A stretch of DNA of 26,795 nucleotides from Tyzzerella sp963558545. Lineage in GTDB: Bacteria > Bacillota > Clostridia > Lachnospirales > CAG-274. The translations under genes and the position numbers were made by a program. The stretch lies in the NCBI RefSeq assembly GCF_963558545.1, contig NZ_CAUWHO010000029.1, forward strand, positions 1 to 26,795. The letters are read 5' to 3'. The notes beneath the pieces are model-generated. The model worked only from the letters and a program-made list of their open reading frames with translations, did no database searches and was not told where the DNA came from. Shown piece by piece: positions 1 through 6,698 of this stretch (positions are counted from its first letter, which is position 1; each line of letters starts with the position of its first letter).

Positions 1-98
1 GTATAATTTATTATTTTTTTTGAAAAAATATATATTATTGTTATATAAAAAAGCATATTTTCAATTAAATTTATACAAAATTTTAAGGAGAGTTAAAA

Positions 99-668
99 TT
101 GAATAATATTTTAATTAATAAAAAAAACATAAGTAATTATATAGATGCTACCTCTAAATTTGCTTTGTTAGAATTTAAAGATAGTTTGTTTACTATATTG
201 TATAAATATAAAAATGATTGTAGAACATTTGTATTTTTATGTATAGGTTCTGATAGAGCAACAGGAGATAGTTTAGGGCCTTTAGTAGGGTATAAGCTAT
301 CTAAATTGCCACTTAATAATAATATATTTGTATATGGAACGTTAGAAAAAACCGTTAATGCCAAAAATTTAAAGGAAACTATAGAACAAATATATATATC
401 CCATAAAAATCCACTTGTAATAGCAGTAGATGCTTCTTTGGGTTCAAGAGAATATATAAATTATATAAATGTGGGGGAAGGGAGCATAAAGCCAGGAGCA
501 GGGGCTAAAAAGAACTTACCCTATATTGGAGATATTTTTATAACAGGAATTGTAAACCATACAGGTATACTAGAGATATCAGTTTTACAAAATACAAAAT
601 TATCTATTGTTATGAATATGGCAGATATTATTACATCAGGAATATGGCATTGTATTAGTAGTATATAA
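99..668 (+). CDS. yyaC: YyaC-family sporulation protein (DUF1256, germination-protease-like)
   Basis: This 189-residue protein carries the YyaC signature around residues 49-64 (IGSDRATGDSLGPLVG), followed by VIAVDASLGS and a glycine-rich KPGAGAKKNLPYIGD segment. Family members are found in spore formers and are structurally related to the germination protease Gpr; their exact substrate is not well established. The start is TTG at 99, chosen because AAGGAG at 85-90 lies 8 nt upstream and no ATG fits. No signal peptide or membrane segment is visible, so the protein is probably cytoplasmic. The gene stands alone and is followed by a long non-coding stretch. I could not assign a sporulation-sigma promoter upstream, where the window begins only 98 nt earlier. 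The family assignment is confident; the role is known only from the family. Confidence 0.9.
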   Translation: MNNILINKKNISNYIDATSKFALLEFKDSLFTILYKYKNDCRTFVFLCIGSDRATGDSLGPLVGYKLSKLPLNNNIFVYGTLEKTVNAKNLKETIEQIYISHKNPLVIAVDASLGSREYINYINVGEGSIKPGAGAKKNLPYIGDIFITGIVNHTGILEISVLQNTKLSIVMNMADIITSGIWHCISSI

Positions 669-789
669 TAATTTATATTTATATACTAATAACTACATTT
701 AGGGAAAATACCATTTTTATTTAATGTAATACCATATATTATACAATGGTAATTTTATTTTGTGTATTATATTTTTATTAAGCTCCATT

Positions 790-828
790 AACACTACTAT
801 GAAATGTTATTTTGTAGTGTTTAGTTTA
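790..828 (+). terminator. Possible terminator after yyaC
   Basis: An 8-bp inverted repeat, AACACTAC (790-797) and GTAGTGTT (814-821), is followed by the T-rich tract TAGTTTA. It lies about 120 nt after yyaC. A weaker repeat (TACCATT 709-715 / AATGGTA 745-751) lies closer to the gene. Either could end yyaC transcription; neither has a classic U-run. Confidence 0.35.
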
Positions 829-882
829 TACTTGATAATAAAGATAAATTAATTTCTATTATGTGTTTTTTAGACATATAAA

Positions 883-1019
883 ATAGTAGAAAGGATAGGG
901 GAATATTAATTAAGAATAATAAAATGGTAAAATTTTGTAAAAACCTAAAATGCTTTTTGGGAGGTTGTTACAAGGGAAAACCATATTTATGTTTTCTTTA
1001 ATTAATAAAATCCTACTAT
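883..1019. other. Nested inverted-repeat element (possible structured RNA or palindromic repeat)
   Basis: This 137-bp stretch folds on paper into a single long imperfect hairpin. The outer stem pairs ATAGTA (883-888) with TACTAT (1014-1019) and GGAT (893-896) with ATCC (1010-1013). Next, TATTAATTAAG (904-914) pairs with CTTTAATTAATA (996-1007, one extra T). Then ATGGT (924-928) pairs with ACCAT (980-984), and TGTAAAAACC (936-945) pairs with GGTTGTTACA (963-972, one mismatch). All stems are nested in order. The rest of the 454-nt gap between yyaC and the rubrerythrin gene shows no convincing gene. I cannot tell the strand or whether the element is transcribed. It may be a non-coding RNA, a MITE-like palindromic repeat, or an extended transcription-end structure. 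Confidence 0.45.
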
Positions 1020-1049
1020 ATAAAATTATTTTTATTTATAATTTAAATA

Positions 1050-1099
1050 TAAATGAAAAACCTATGGAATAATTTTATAATTGTCTATATTCCATAGGT
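1050..1099 (-). terminator. Rubrerythrin terminator
   Basis: A perfect 12-bp inverted repeat (ACCTATGGAATA at 1060-1071, TATTCCATAGGT at 1088-1099) has a 16-nt loop. Read on the minus strand it is followed by TTTTTCATTTA, a standard intrinsic terminator just past the rubrerythrin stop. Confidence 0.85.
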
Positions 1100-1122
1100 G
1101 TAATTTATATATTAATTATTTA

Positions 1123-1671
1123 TTATTTATTGAAATATCTTTTTAATAAACCTTCAAAAGCTTTACCGTGTCTAGCTTCATCTTTAGCCATTTCGTGAAC
1201 AGTGTCGTGGATAGCATCAAGGTTATATTCTTTAGCTTTTTTAGCAAGCTCAAATTTACCAGCAGTAGCACCATTTTCTGCAGCAACACGAAGCTCTAAG
1301 TTTGTTTTAGTAGAATCTGTTACAACTTCACCAATTAATTCTGCAAATTTAGAAGCGTGTTCTGCTTCTTCAAAAGCAGCTTGTTGATAGTACATACCGA
1401 TTTCTGGGTAACCTTCTCTATGAGCAACTCTTGACATAGCAAGGTACATACCAACTTCACAGCATTCGCCTTCAAAGTTCATTTTAAGACCTTCCATAAT
1501 TTCTTCTGGACAGCCTTGAGCAACACCTACAACGTGCTCGCAAGCCCAAGATAACTCGCCTTCAGCTTGTTCTTTAAATTTAGAAGCAGGAGCTTTACAA
1601 GTAGGGCAAGACTCTGGAGCTTCGTTACCTTCGTGAACATAACCACAAATAGTACAAACAAATTTTTTCAT
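1123..1671 (-). CDS. rbr: Reverse rubrerythrin (NADH peroxidase component)
   Basis: The 182-residue protein has a rubredoxin domain at the N-terminus (Cys6, Cys9, Cys22, Cys25; CTICG and CPTC) and a ferritin-like diiron four-helix domain behind it (EEAEH at 101-105, DEARH at 164-168). This inverted domain order defines reverse rubrerythrins, which in clostridia reduce hydrogen peroxide using NADH-derived electrons passed through partner flavo- and rubredoxin proteins. The ribosome binding site (AAGGAGG) precedes the ATG. Codon choice is visibly less A/T-driven than in neighbours, as expected of a highly expressed oxidative-stress gene. It has its own promoter and terminator, so it is a single-gene unit. 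The function comes from family knowledge; the motifs are plainly visible. Confidence 0.95.
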   Translation of the reverse strand: MKKFVCTICGYVHEGNEAPESCPTCKAPASKFKEQAEGELSWACEHVVGVAQGCPEEIMEGLKMNFEGECCEVGMYLAMSRVAHREGYPEIGMYYQQAAFEEAEHASKFAELIGEVVTDSTKTNLELRVAAENGATAGKFELAKKAKEYNLDAIHDTVHEMAKDEARHGKAFEGLLKRYFNK

Positions 1672-1749
1672 AATAAAATCCTCCTTATAATAATAATTAA
1701 AATAAATAATAAGCTATAAACAAATGTTATTAAGTAATAACTATTATTA

Positions 1750-1777
1750 ATTATAACAGAATATTTTAAAAAGTCAA
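1750..1777 (-). promoter_or_regulatory. Rubrerythrin promoter
   Basis: On the minus strand, TTGACT (1772-1777), a 16-bp spacer and TATAAT (1750-1755) form a near-consensus vegetative promoter with an extended TGTTATAAT -10 element. I saw no clear PerR-like palindrome next to it. Confidence 0.8.
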
Positions 1778-1827
1778 TACATTTTTAAATAATTTTGCAA
1801 AAATTTTACCAAAATATTAGTGTTAAG

Positions 1828-3171
1828 TTATTCTCCAGATACATTAAGCTCACCTACAAATATACTAGGAGAACCTACACCATTTAAGGAAAATTTTAAA
1901 TCATTTGCTATATCTTTAATATCTAAAATCATATTATAAAAGTTGCCAGCAATAGTTATTTGCTCAATGGCTTTTGTTTTTTTGCCATTTTCTATTAAAT
2001 ATCCACTAGATAGTAAAGAAAAATCTCCAGATGTGCTATTAACACCAGCGTGTAGGCCAGACATATCTGTTATGTAAATACCGTCTTTTACATCATTAAA
2101 GATACTATCTAAAGATTTATTACCATTTTTTATATAGAAATTAGTAGGAGATATACCTATTTTACCTTTATATCCACCTTTAAAACCATTTCCAGTAGAT
2201 TTTACACCGTCTTTTTTAGCTGTTTTTAAATTGTAAAGATATGTTTTTAGTATACCATTTTCTACAATTGTTTTATTATAGCAAGCAACCCCCTCAGAAT
2301 CAAAGCTACTAGAGCTATATCCATCTTCCATTAAAGGTTCATCTAATATAGTAATATTATTACTTGCTATTTGTTTGTTTAGTTTACCTTTTAATAGAGA
2401 AAAACCTTTTTGTACATTTTCTGCAGAAAAGCTACCTAAAAAACAAGAGAACAAGTCTGTAAAACATTCATTTTCAAAAACAATGTTATATTTTTTAGAT
2501 GGTAAAGATGTAGCACCTAAGGAAGATATAGCTTTTTTACTAGCAGTTTCTCCAATATGTTTAGGGTCTATATCATTAATATCAAAGGCAGCTATAACTT
2601 CCATACCAGATTTTATGTCATTTCCATCTTTTGCTAGGCTTCCTGCTAAAGCTACTACATAATTATCTTTTTTGTTAAGCTCTAGCCCTTTTGTATTTGA
2701 TATATATATTTGGCTAGAGGCTTTTCCAACAGAACAATAGTTACAGCTAGTTATTCTGCTATCATAGGAAAGGACAGCTTTTTCTATATCTAAAGCTTTT
2801 TCTATTAATGTGTCTACATCTACATTTTCAAGGTTATCATAAAAAGTTTTTACAGGTGTATAGTTTTTATCACCTATATATATTTCTTCTTTTTCTTCAT
2901 CATTTATTATTTCGGCATTTTCTTTTGCATACTCTATAAGTTTATCTATAATATTTTCAGATATTTGTTCTGTATAGGAGTAGCCAATTTTACCATTATA
3001 AAAACCTCTAAAGGATAAGCCACCACTTGTAGAATTATTAAATTTTTCTATTTCTCCTTTTAAAATATTTACTTCTATACTTTTGCCAGAGTAATAATAT
3101 ATTTCACAATCAGAAAAGCCATTTTTTAGAGCTTTTTCAAACAATTTATCCTTAAAATCTTTTATATCCAT
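1828..3171 (-). CDS. tldE: TldE/PmbA-family metalloprotease subunit
   Basis: A 447-residue TldD/TldE-family protein that lacks the HExxxH zinc motif, as expected for the TldE (PmbA) partner. In characterised bacteria TldD and TldE form a heterodimer that degrades unfolded peptides and trims leaders of some modified peptides. Recognisable segments are FSAENVQKGFSLLKGKL in the middle and GLHAGVNSTSGDFSLLSSGY near the C-terminus. I choose the ATG at 3169-3171 (MDIKDF), which has GGAAGGAG 8 nt upstream, over the in-frame TTG at 3192, which would overlap tldD and has no binding site. With this start, the gene begins 4 nt after the tldD stop, so translation is probably coupled. No peptide-maturation genes are next to it, so general peptide turnover is the likelier role. 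Confidence 0.9.
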   Translation of the reverse strand: MDIKDFKDKLFEKALKNGFSDCEIYYYSGKSIEVNILKGEIEKFNNSTSGGLSFRGFYNGKIGYSYTEQISENIIDKLIEYAKENAEIINDEEKEEIYIGDKNYTPVKTFYDNLENVDVDTLIEKALDIEKAVLSYDSRITSCNYCSVGKASSQIYISNTKGLELNKKDNYVVALAGSLAKDGNDIKSGMEVIAAFDINDIDPKHIGETASKKAISSLGATSLPSKKYNIVFENECFTDLFSCFLGSFSAENVQKGFSLLKGKLNKQIASNNITILDEPLMEDGYSSSSFDSEGVACYNKTIVENGILKTYLYNLKTAKKDGVKSTGNGFKGGYKGKIGISPTNFYIKNGNKSLDSIFNDVKDGIYITDMSGLHAGVNSTSGDFSLLSSGYLIENGKKTKAIEQITIAGNFYNMILDIKDIANDLKFSLNGVGSPSIFVGELNVSGE

Positions 3172-3175
3172 ATTT

Positions 3176-4564
3176 TTAGCTCCTTCCACCAACAGTTATT
3201 TTAGAAACTCTAAGCATAGGCTGTCCAACACAAGTAGGTACAGAGCCACTAGATGCTCCACATACACCTTCTGCGTGGCTTAATGTATCAGATACCATAT
3301 CTATATCTTTTAATACTTCTTCGCCTTTACCTATTAATGTTGCTCCTCTTACAGGTGTTGTTATTTTACCATTTTCTATAAGGTATGCTTCTTGTACAGC
3401 AAAGTTAAATTCTCCTGTTGCAGGGTTTACAGAGCCACCACCCATATATTTTGCATATATACCTTTTTCAGTATTTTTTATAATATCTTCTTTTTTATCT
3501 GTTCCATTTGCAATAAAAGTATTTCTCATTCTAGGAACAGGGGAGTATTTGTAGGATTCTCTCCTACAAGAACCAGTGGATTTCATACCTATTTTCTCTC
3601 CGTAGAAATTATCTACAAGATAGTTTTTTAATATACCATTTTCTATAAGAACAGTTTTTTGAGCCTCTGTTCCCTCATCATCTATATTGATAGAACCCCA
3701 TTTGTTAAGTATAGTACCATCATCTATAGCAGTAACTTTATCACTTGCTACTTTTTGTCCTATTTTACCAGTATATACACTATCTCCACGAGAAATAGCA
3801 ATAGCCTCTAAGCCGTGTCCACAAGCCTCGTGGAATATAACTCCACCAAACCCATTGTCTATAACAACAGGCATTTTTCCACTAGGACAATGTTTAGCTT
3901 TTAGCATAGTAACAGCAGAACGGCTAGCTTCTTTTCCTAAGTCATTTAAATTTATTGTGTCATAAAATTCAAAGCCCATTAAAGCACCAGGACTAATAGT
4001 ACCTGTTTGTTTTTCTGTTTCGTTAGATGCAACAGAGCTTATAGAAAATCTTGTTCTTACACGTCTATCTTCTGCAAAAGTACCTTTTGTATTTATAATA
4101 CATACATCTTGTATAGAATGTATATATGAAGATATAGTTTCTGTTATAAGGCTATCATAGTTAAAAGCACTATCACTAGCTTCCTTTAACATATCAACTA
4201 TTTTAGTTTTTTGTATAGTTGTAGGTAAAATTTTAGCTTTATGTATTCCTATTTTTTTGTAGTCTTTTTTATCAAAATCTAAAATATTTATTTGTTTATT
4301 TCCTTTTGTAGCTTTAGCAACTTCTTTGGCCATTTTTAATAAGTTTTCTCTATTTAAATCATTAGTGTAGGCATATACAGTTTTACCATTATAAAAAACT
4401 CTAAGTCCAATACCAAAGTCTAATCCAGATAAGGAGCTATTAACTTTTCCATTTATAAGAGATATACTAGAACTATCTTTATTTTCTATAAAAATTTCTG
4501 CAAAGTCTGCTCCTTTTGATGTAGCTTCTGTTAAAATTTCGTTTGCAAGATTTTTATCTAACAT
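3176..4564 (-). CDS. tldD: TldD-family zinc metalloprotease subunit
   Basis: A 462-residue TldD with the zinc-binding HEACGH motif at residues 245-250 (context FGGVIFHEACGHGLEA). Near the C-terminus are GGGSVNPATGEFNFAVQEAY and GSVPTCVGQPM; the cysteine there is in the region that supplies the third metal ligand in TldD proteins. It is the catalytic half of the TldD-TldE heterodimer, cytoplasmic by family. The start ATG is preceded by AGGAGG. The gene is first in a two-gene operon with tldE and has its own promoter upstream. Length and motifs are typical and no key residue is missing. Confidence 0.95.
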   Translation of the reverse strand: MLDKNLANEILTEATSKGADFAEIFIENKDSSSISLINGKVNSSLSGLDFGIGLRVFYNGKTVYAYTNDLNRENLLKMAKEVAKATKGNKQINILDFDKKDYKKIGIHKAKILPTTIQKTKIVDMLKEASDSAFNYDSLITETISSYIHSIQDVCIINTKGTFAEDRRVRTRFSISSVASNETEKQTGTISPGALMGFEFYDTINLNDLGKEASRSAVTMLKAKHCPSGKMPVVIDNGFGGVIFHEACGHGLEAIAISRGDSVYTGKIGQKVASDKVTAIDDGTILNKWGSINIDDEGTEAQKTVLIENGILKNYLVDNFYGEKIGMKSTGSCRRESYKYSPVPRMRNTFIANGTDKKEDIIKNTEKGIYAKYMGGGSVNPATGEFNFAVQEAYLIENGKITTPVRGATLIGKGEEVLKDIDMVSDTLSHAEGVCGASSGSVPTCVGQPMLRVSKITVGGRS

Positions 4565-4594
4565 AATGCACCTCCTAAATATTTCTATGTATTA

Positions 4595-4623
4595 ATTATA
4601 CATCAGAAGAAAGTGTATATCAA
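4595..4623 (-). promoter_or_regulatory. tldD-tldE promoter
   Basis: On the minus strand, TTGATA (4618-4623), a 17-bp spacer and the consensus TATAAT (4595-4600) lie about 30 nt ahead of the tldD start codon. Confidence 0.75.
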
Positions 4624-4756
4624 TTAAATTATGTAATATATGGCAAAAAATAAAAATATAATATATTAATACCATATTTTAAATTTTTTATTTTTAACTT
4701 ATTATTATTACTAATACGTCCTATAAAAATAATAAAAAATTATATTAAAAATATAC

Positions 4757-4783
4757 TTGATAAAATATAATATTTGTTATAAA
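4757..4783 (+). promoter_or_regulatory. Probable ferredoxin promoter
   Basis: TTGATA (4757-4762) and an extended -10 TGTTATAAA (-10 hexamer 4778-4783) are 15 bp apart, slightly short. The position implies a leader of about 140 nt before the ferredoxin start codon. The rest of the 4624-4756 gap is A/T-rich with no feature I can support. Confidence 0.5.
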
Positions 4784-4802
4784 ATGTAAGGGTAGAATCT
4801 TA

Positions 4803-4882
4803 TGTAAATTTGTGATTTTACACGTATAAATTTGGCATTTTATACGTTTTAGCTTTAATTTATTATTTTGCTATAAAAACGT
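4803..4882 (+). promoter_or_regulatory. Structured, attenuator-like leader of the ferredoxin gene
   Basis: Two adjacent hairpins are visible. TGTAAA (4803-4808) pairs with TTTACA (4817-4822). CGTATAAA (4823-4830) pairs perfectly with TTTATACG (4839-4846) and is followed by TTTT. A third segment, GCTATAAAAACGT (4870-4882), can pair instead with ACGTTTTAGC (4844-4853), which would compete with the second hairpin. This layout resembles a terminator/antiterminator pair, but matches no riboswitch class I recognise. It is an inference from pairing by eye. Confidence 0.35.
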
Positions 4883-4930
4883 AGCATTAATTATTTAAAA
4901 TTTTTAAATAAAATTTAGGAGGTTTTAATT

Positions 4931-5101
4931 ATGGCATATTTTATTAATGATGATTGTATTAGCTGTGGTGCTTGTGCAGCAGAATGCCCTGTTAACGCAA
5001 TTTCTGAAGGGGATACTAAATATGTAATCGACCCAGACATTTGCATAGACTGTGGTACTTGCTCAAGTGTTTGTCCTGTAGATTCACCAAACCCAGCTTA
5101 A
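4931..5101 (+). CDS. Clostridial-type 2[4Fe-4S] ferredoxin
   Basis: This 56-residue gene encodes two CxxCxxCxxxCP cluster motifs: Cys9, 12, 15, 19 (CISCGACAAECP) and Cys38, 41, 44, 48 (CIDCGTCSSVCP). That is the complete ligand set of a bacterial 2[4Fe-4S] ferredoxin, the low-potential electron carrier for anaerobic pyruvate oxidation, hydrogenases and reductases. The start ATG has AGGAGG at 4917-4922 with 8 nt spacing. It uses more C-ending codons than its neighbours, which suggests high expression. It is a single-gene unit with its own promoter, structured leader and terminator. Candidate clients in the window include the siroheme reductase at 12956, but this link is only inferred. Confidence 0.97.
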   Translation: MAYFINDDCISCGACAAECPVNAISEGDTKYVIDPDICIDCGTCSSVCPVDSPNPA

Positions 5102-5111
5102 TGCTAACTAT

Positions 5112-5143
5112 AAAAGGCTATGGATTTTACCATAGCTTTTTTG
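5112..5143 (+). terminator. Ferredoxin terminator
   Basis: A GCTATGG (5117-5123) / CCATAGC (5130-5136) hairpin with a 6-nt loop is followed by a run of six T residues, 15 nt after the ferredoxin stop. Confidence 0.92.
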
Positions 5144-5151
5144 TTTATTAT

Positions 5152-5658
5152 AATTAAGATATGACTAATATTTTTAAAGTAAAAATTATATACGGTTGCT
5201 TGTATTAATTTTTAAGAATAAAAATATATAGGAATATCTGTTTTTGAATAGAGAGTATTCAAAAAATTGATATACTCAATTAAGATATGACTAATATTTT
5301 TAAAGTAAAAATTATATACGGTTGTTTGTATTAATTTTTAAGAATAAAAATATATAGGAGTATCTGTTTTTGAATAGAGAGTATTCAAAAAATTGACTAA
5401 ATGCAATTAAGATATGACTAATATTTTTAAAGTAAAAATTATATACGGGTTTTTGTATTAATTTTTAAGAATAAAAATATATAGGAATATCTGTTTTTGA
5501 ATAGAGAGTATTCAAAAAATTGACTAAATGCAATTAAGATATGACTAATATTTTTAAAGTAAAAATTATATACGGGTTTTTGTATTAATTTTTAAGAATA
5601 AAAATATATAGGAATATCTGTTTTTGAATACAAGGTATTAAAAAAATTGACTTGTTAT
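5152..5658. repeat. Four tandem copies of a 126-127-bp repeat
   Basis: Units begin at 5152, 5278, 5405 and 5532 (AATTAAGATATGAC), with periods of 126, 127 and 127 bp; AATTAAG recurs at 5659 and then diverges. Copies are nearly identical. Differences are GGTTGC, GGTTGT or GGGTTT after TATAC, GGAGTATC in copy 2 instead of GGAATATC, and junctions TTGATATACTC or TTGACTAAATGC. Each unit has a perfect 10-bp stem, TTTTTGAATA-GAGAG-TATTCAAAAA; in copy 4 the loop becomes CAAGG and one pair is lost. Each also has two smaller A/T hairpins. There is no credible reading frame or ribosome binding site. The array lies between the ferredoxin terminator and the pdxS promoter. Its function is unknown. It is not a CRISPR array, because units abut without spacers. 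Confidence 0.95.
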
Positions 5659-5679
5659 AATTAAGTATTCCTATATATT
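5603..5679. repeat. Inverted repeat closing the tandem array
   Basis: AATATATAGGAATA inside the last unit (5603-5616) is perfectly complementary to TATTCCTATATATT (5666-5679) just outside the array. The two arms enclose the degenerate last TTTTTGAATA hairpin. The outer arm is not part of the repeat unit, so the array ends in a structure the other units lack. Confidence 0.7.
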
Positions 5680-5762
5680 AAAATATTAAAATATTATAAT
5701 AGTAATTATAGAATTATTATTATAATTATGTATCTTTTATTGTATATTTTTTTACAAATATA

Positions 5763-5791
5763 TTGAAAATAAACATAATTAAGTTTATAAT
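5763..5791 (+). promoter_or_regulatory. pdxS-pdxT promoter
   Basis: TTGAAA (5763-5768), a 17-bp spacer and TATAAT (5786-5791) lie 34 nt before the pdxS start. No PdxR-type regulator gene or obvious operator repeat is visible. Confidence 0.65.
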
Positions 5792-5825
5792 ATTATAAAT
5801 AAATTTTAAAAAAAGGGGAATGTAT

Positions 5826-6698
5826 ATGAATAGTAGATATAAACTAAACTGTGAGCTTGCTCAAATGTTAAAAGGTGGCGTTATAATGGACGTAACTACT
5901 CCTGAACAAGCAAAAATAGCAGAGGAGGCAGGTGCTTGTGCTGTTATGGCTCTTGAAAAAATACCTGCAGATATAAGAGCTTGTGGTGGTGTAGCTAGAA
6001 TGAGCGACCCTAAAATGATAAAAGAGATACAACAAGCTGTTACTATACCGGTTATGGCAAAAGTTAGGATAGGACATTTTGTAGAGGCATCTTTATTAGA
6101 AGCAATAGAGATAGATTATATAGATGAAAGTGAAGTTTTAACACCAGCAGATGACTGTTATCATATAGATAAAACTAAATATAAAGTACCTTTTGTATGT
6201 GGTGCTAAAGACTTAGGAGAGGCTCTTAGAAGAATAGCAGAAGGTGCATCTATGATAAGAACAAAAGGAGAGCCAGGCACTGGAGATATTGTACAAGCCG
6301 TTAGACATATGAGAATGATAAATTCTGAAATTAGACGTATACAAGCATTAAGAGAAGATGAACTTTTTGATAATGCTAAAAGATTAGGCGTACCATACGA
6401 ATTATTATTATCTGTATACGAAAACGGTAAACTACCAGTTGTAAATTTTGCAGCAGGTGGTATTGCAACACCAGCAGACGCAGCTTTAATGATGAATTTA
6501 GGTGCAGAGGGTGTTTTTGTAGGCTCTGGTATATTTAAGTCTGGAGACCCTGCTAAAAGAGCGGCATCTATTGTAAAAGCTGTTACAAACTATCAAGACT
6601 ACAAGCTTATAGCAGAGCTTTCAGAAGATTTAGGAGAAGCTATGGTTGGCATAAATGAATCTGAAATAGAGCTTTTAATGGCAGAAAGAGGCAAATAA
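5826..6698 (+). CDS. pdxS: Pyridoxal 5'-phosphate synthase, synthase subunit PdxS
   Basis: A 290-residue (beta/alpha)8-barrel protein that makes pyridoxal 5'-phosphate from ribose 5-phosphate, glyceraldehyde 3-phosphate and ammonia in the DXP-independent pathway. The two imine-forming lysines are visible: Lys79 in MAKVRIGH and Lys147 in RTKGEPGTGD (family numbers 81 and 149). The N-terminal GGVIMDVTTPEQA and the C-terminal FAAGGIATPADAALMM and GVFVGSGIF phosphate-loop segments are intact. I choose the ATG at 5826, 7 nt after AAGGGG, rather than the ATG at 5820, which is only 1 nt from it. The stop overlaps the pdxT start (TAATG), so the two subunits are translationally coupled. Twelve PdxS and twelve PdxT subunits form the enzyme in known cases. 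Confidence 0.97.
   Translation: MNSRYKLNCELAQMLKGGVIMDVTTPEQAKIAEEAGACAVMALEKIPADIRACGGVARMSDPKMIKEIQQAVTIPVMAKVRIGHFVEASLLEAIEIDYIDESEVLTPADDCYHIDKTKYKVPFVCGAKDLGEALRRIAEGASMIRTKGEPGTGDIVQAVRHMRMINSEIRRIQALREDELFDNAKRLGVPYELLLSVYENGKLPVVNFAAGGIATPADAALMMNLGAEGVFVGSGIFKSGDPAKRAASIVKAVTNYQDYKLIAELSEDLGEAMVGINESEIELLMAERGK

Noticed and set aside
3172..3192. TTG at 3192 as the tldE start
   Set aside because: It would overlap tldD by 17 nt without a binding site, while the ATG at 3171 has GGAAGGAG at ideal spacing.
1828..4564. TldD-TldE as part of a modified-peptide (RiPP) biosynthesis locus
   Set aside because: No precursor peptide, radical SAM enzyme, cyclodehydratase or exporter lies near; the cysteine-rich frame at 924 is on the other strand, separated by a terminator and the rubrerythrin gene.
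4565..4756. A hidden small gene in the gap before the ferredoxin promoter
   Set aside because: Only short frames interrupted by stops and no ribosome binding site were found; the region is A/T-rich spacer.
5152..5658. Tandem array considered as a CRISPR array
   Set aside because: Units are 127 bp, directly adjacent and identical throughout, with no variable spacers, and no cas gene is in the window.
5152..5658. Each repeat considered as a promoter unit (TTGACT at the junctions)
   Set aside because: The nearest TAATAT lies 20 bp away (19 from the TTGATA junction), outside normal spacing, and no -10 with correct spacing was found on either strand.
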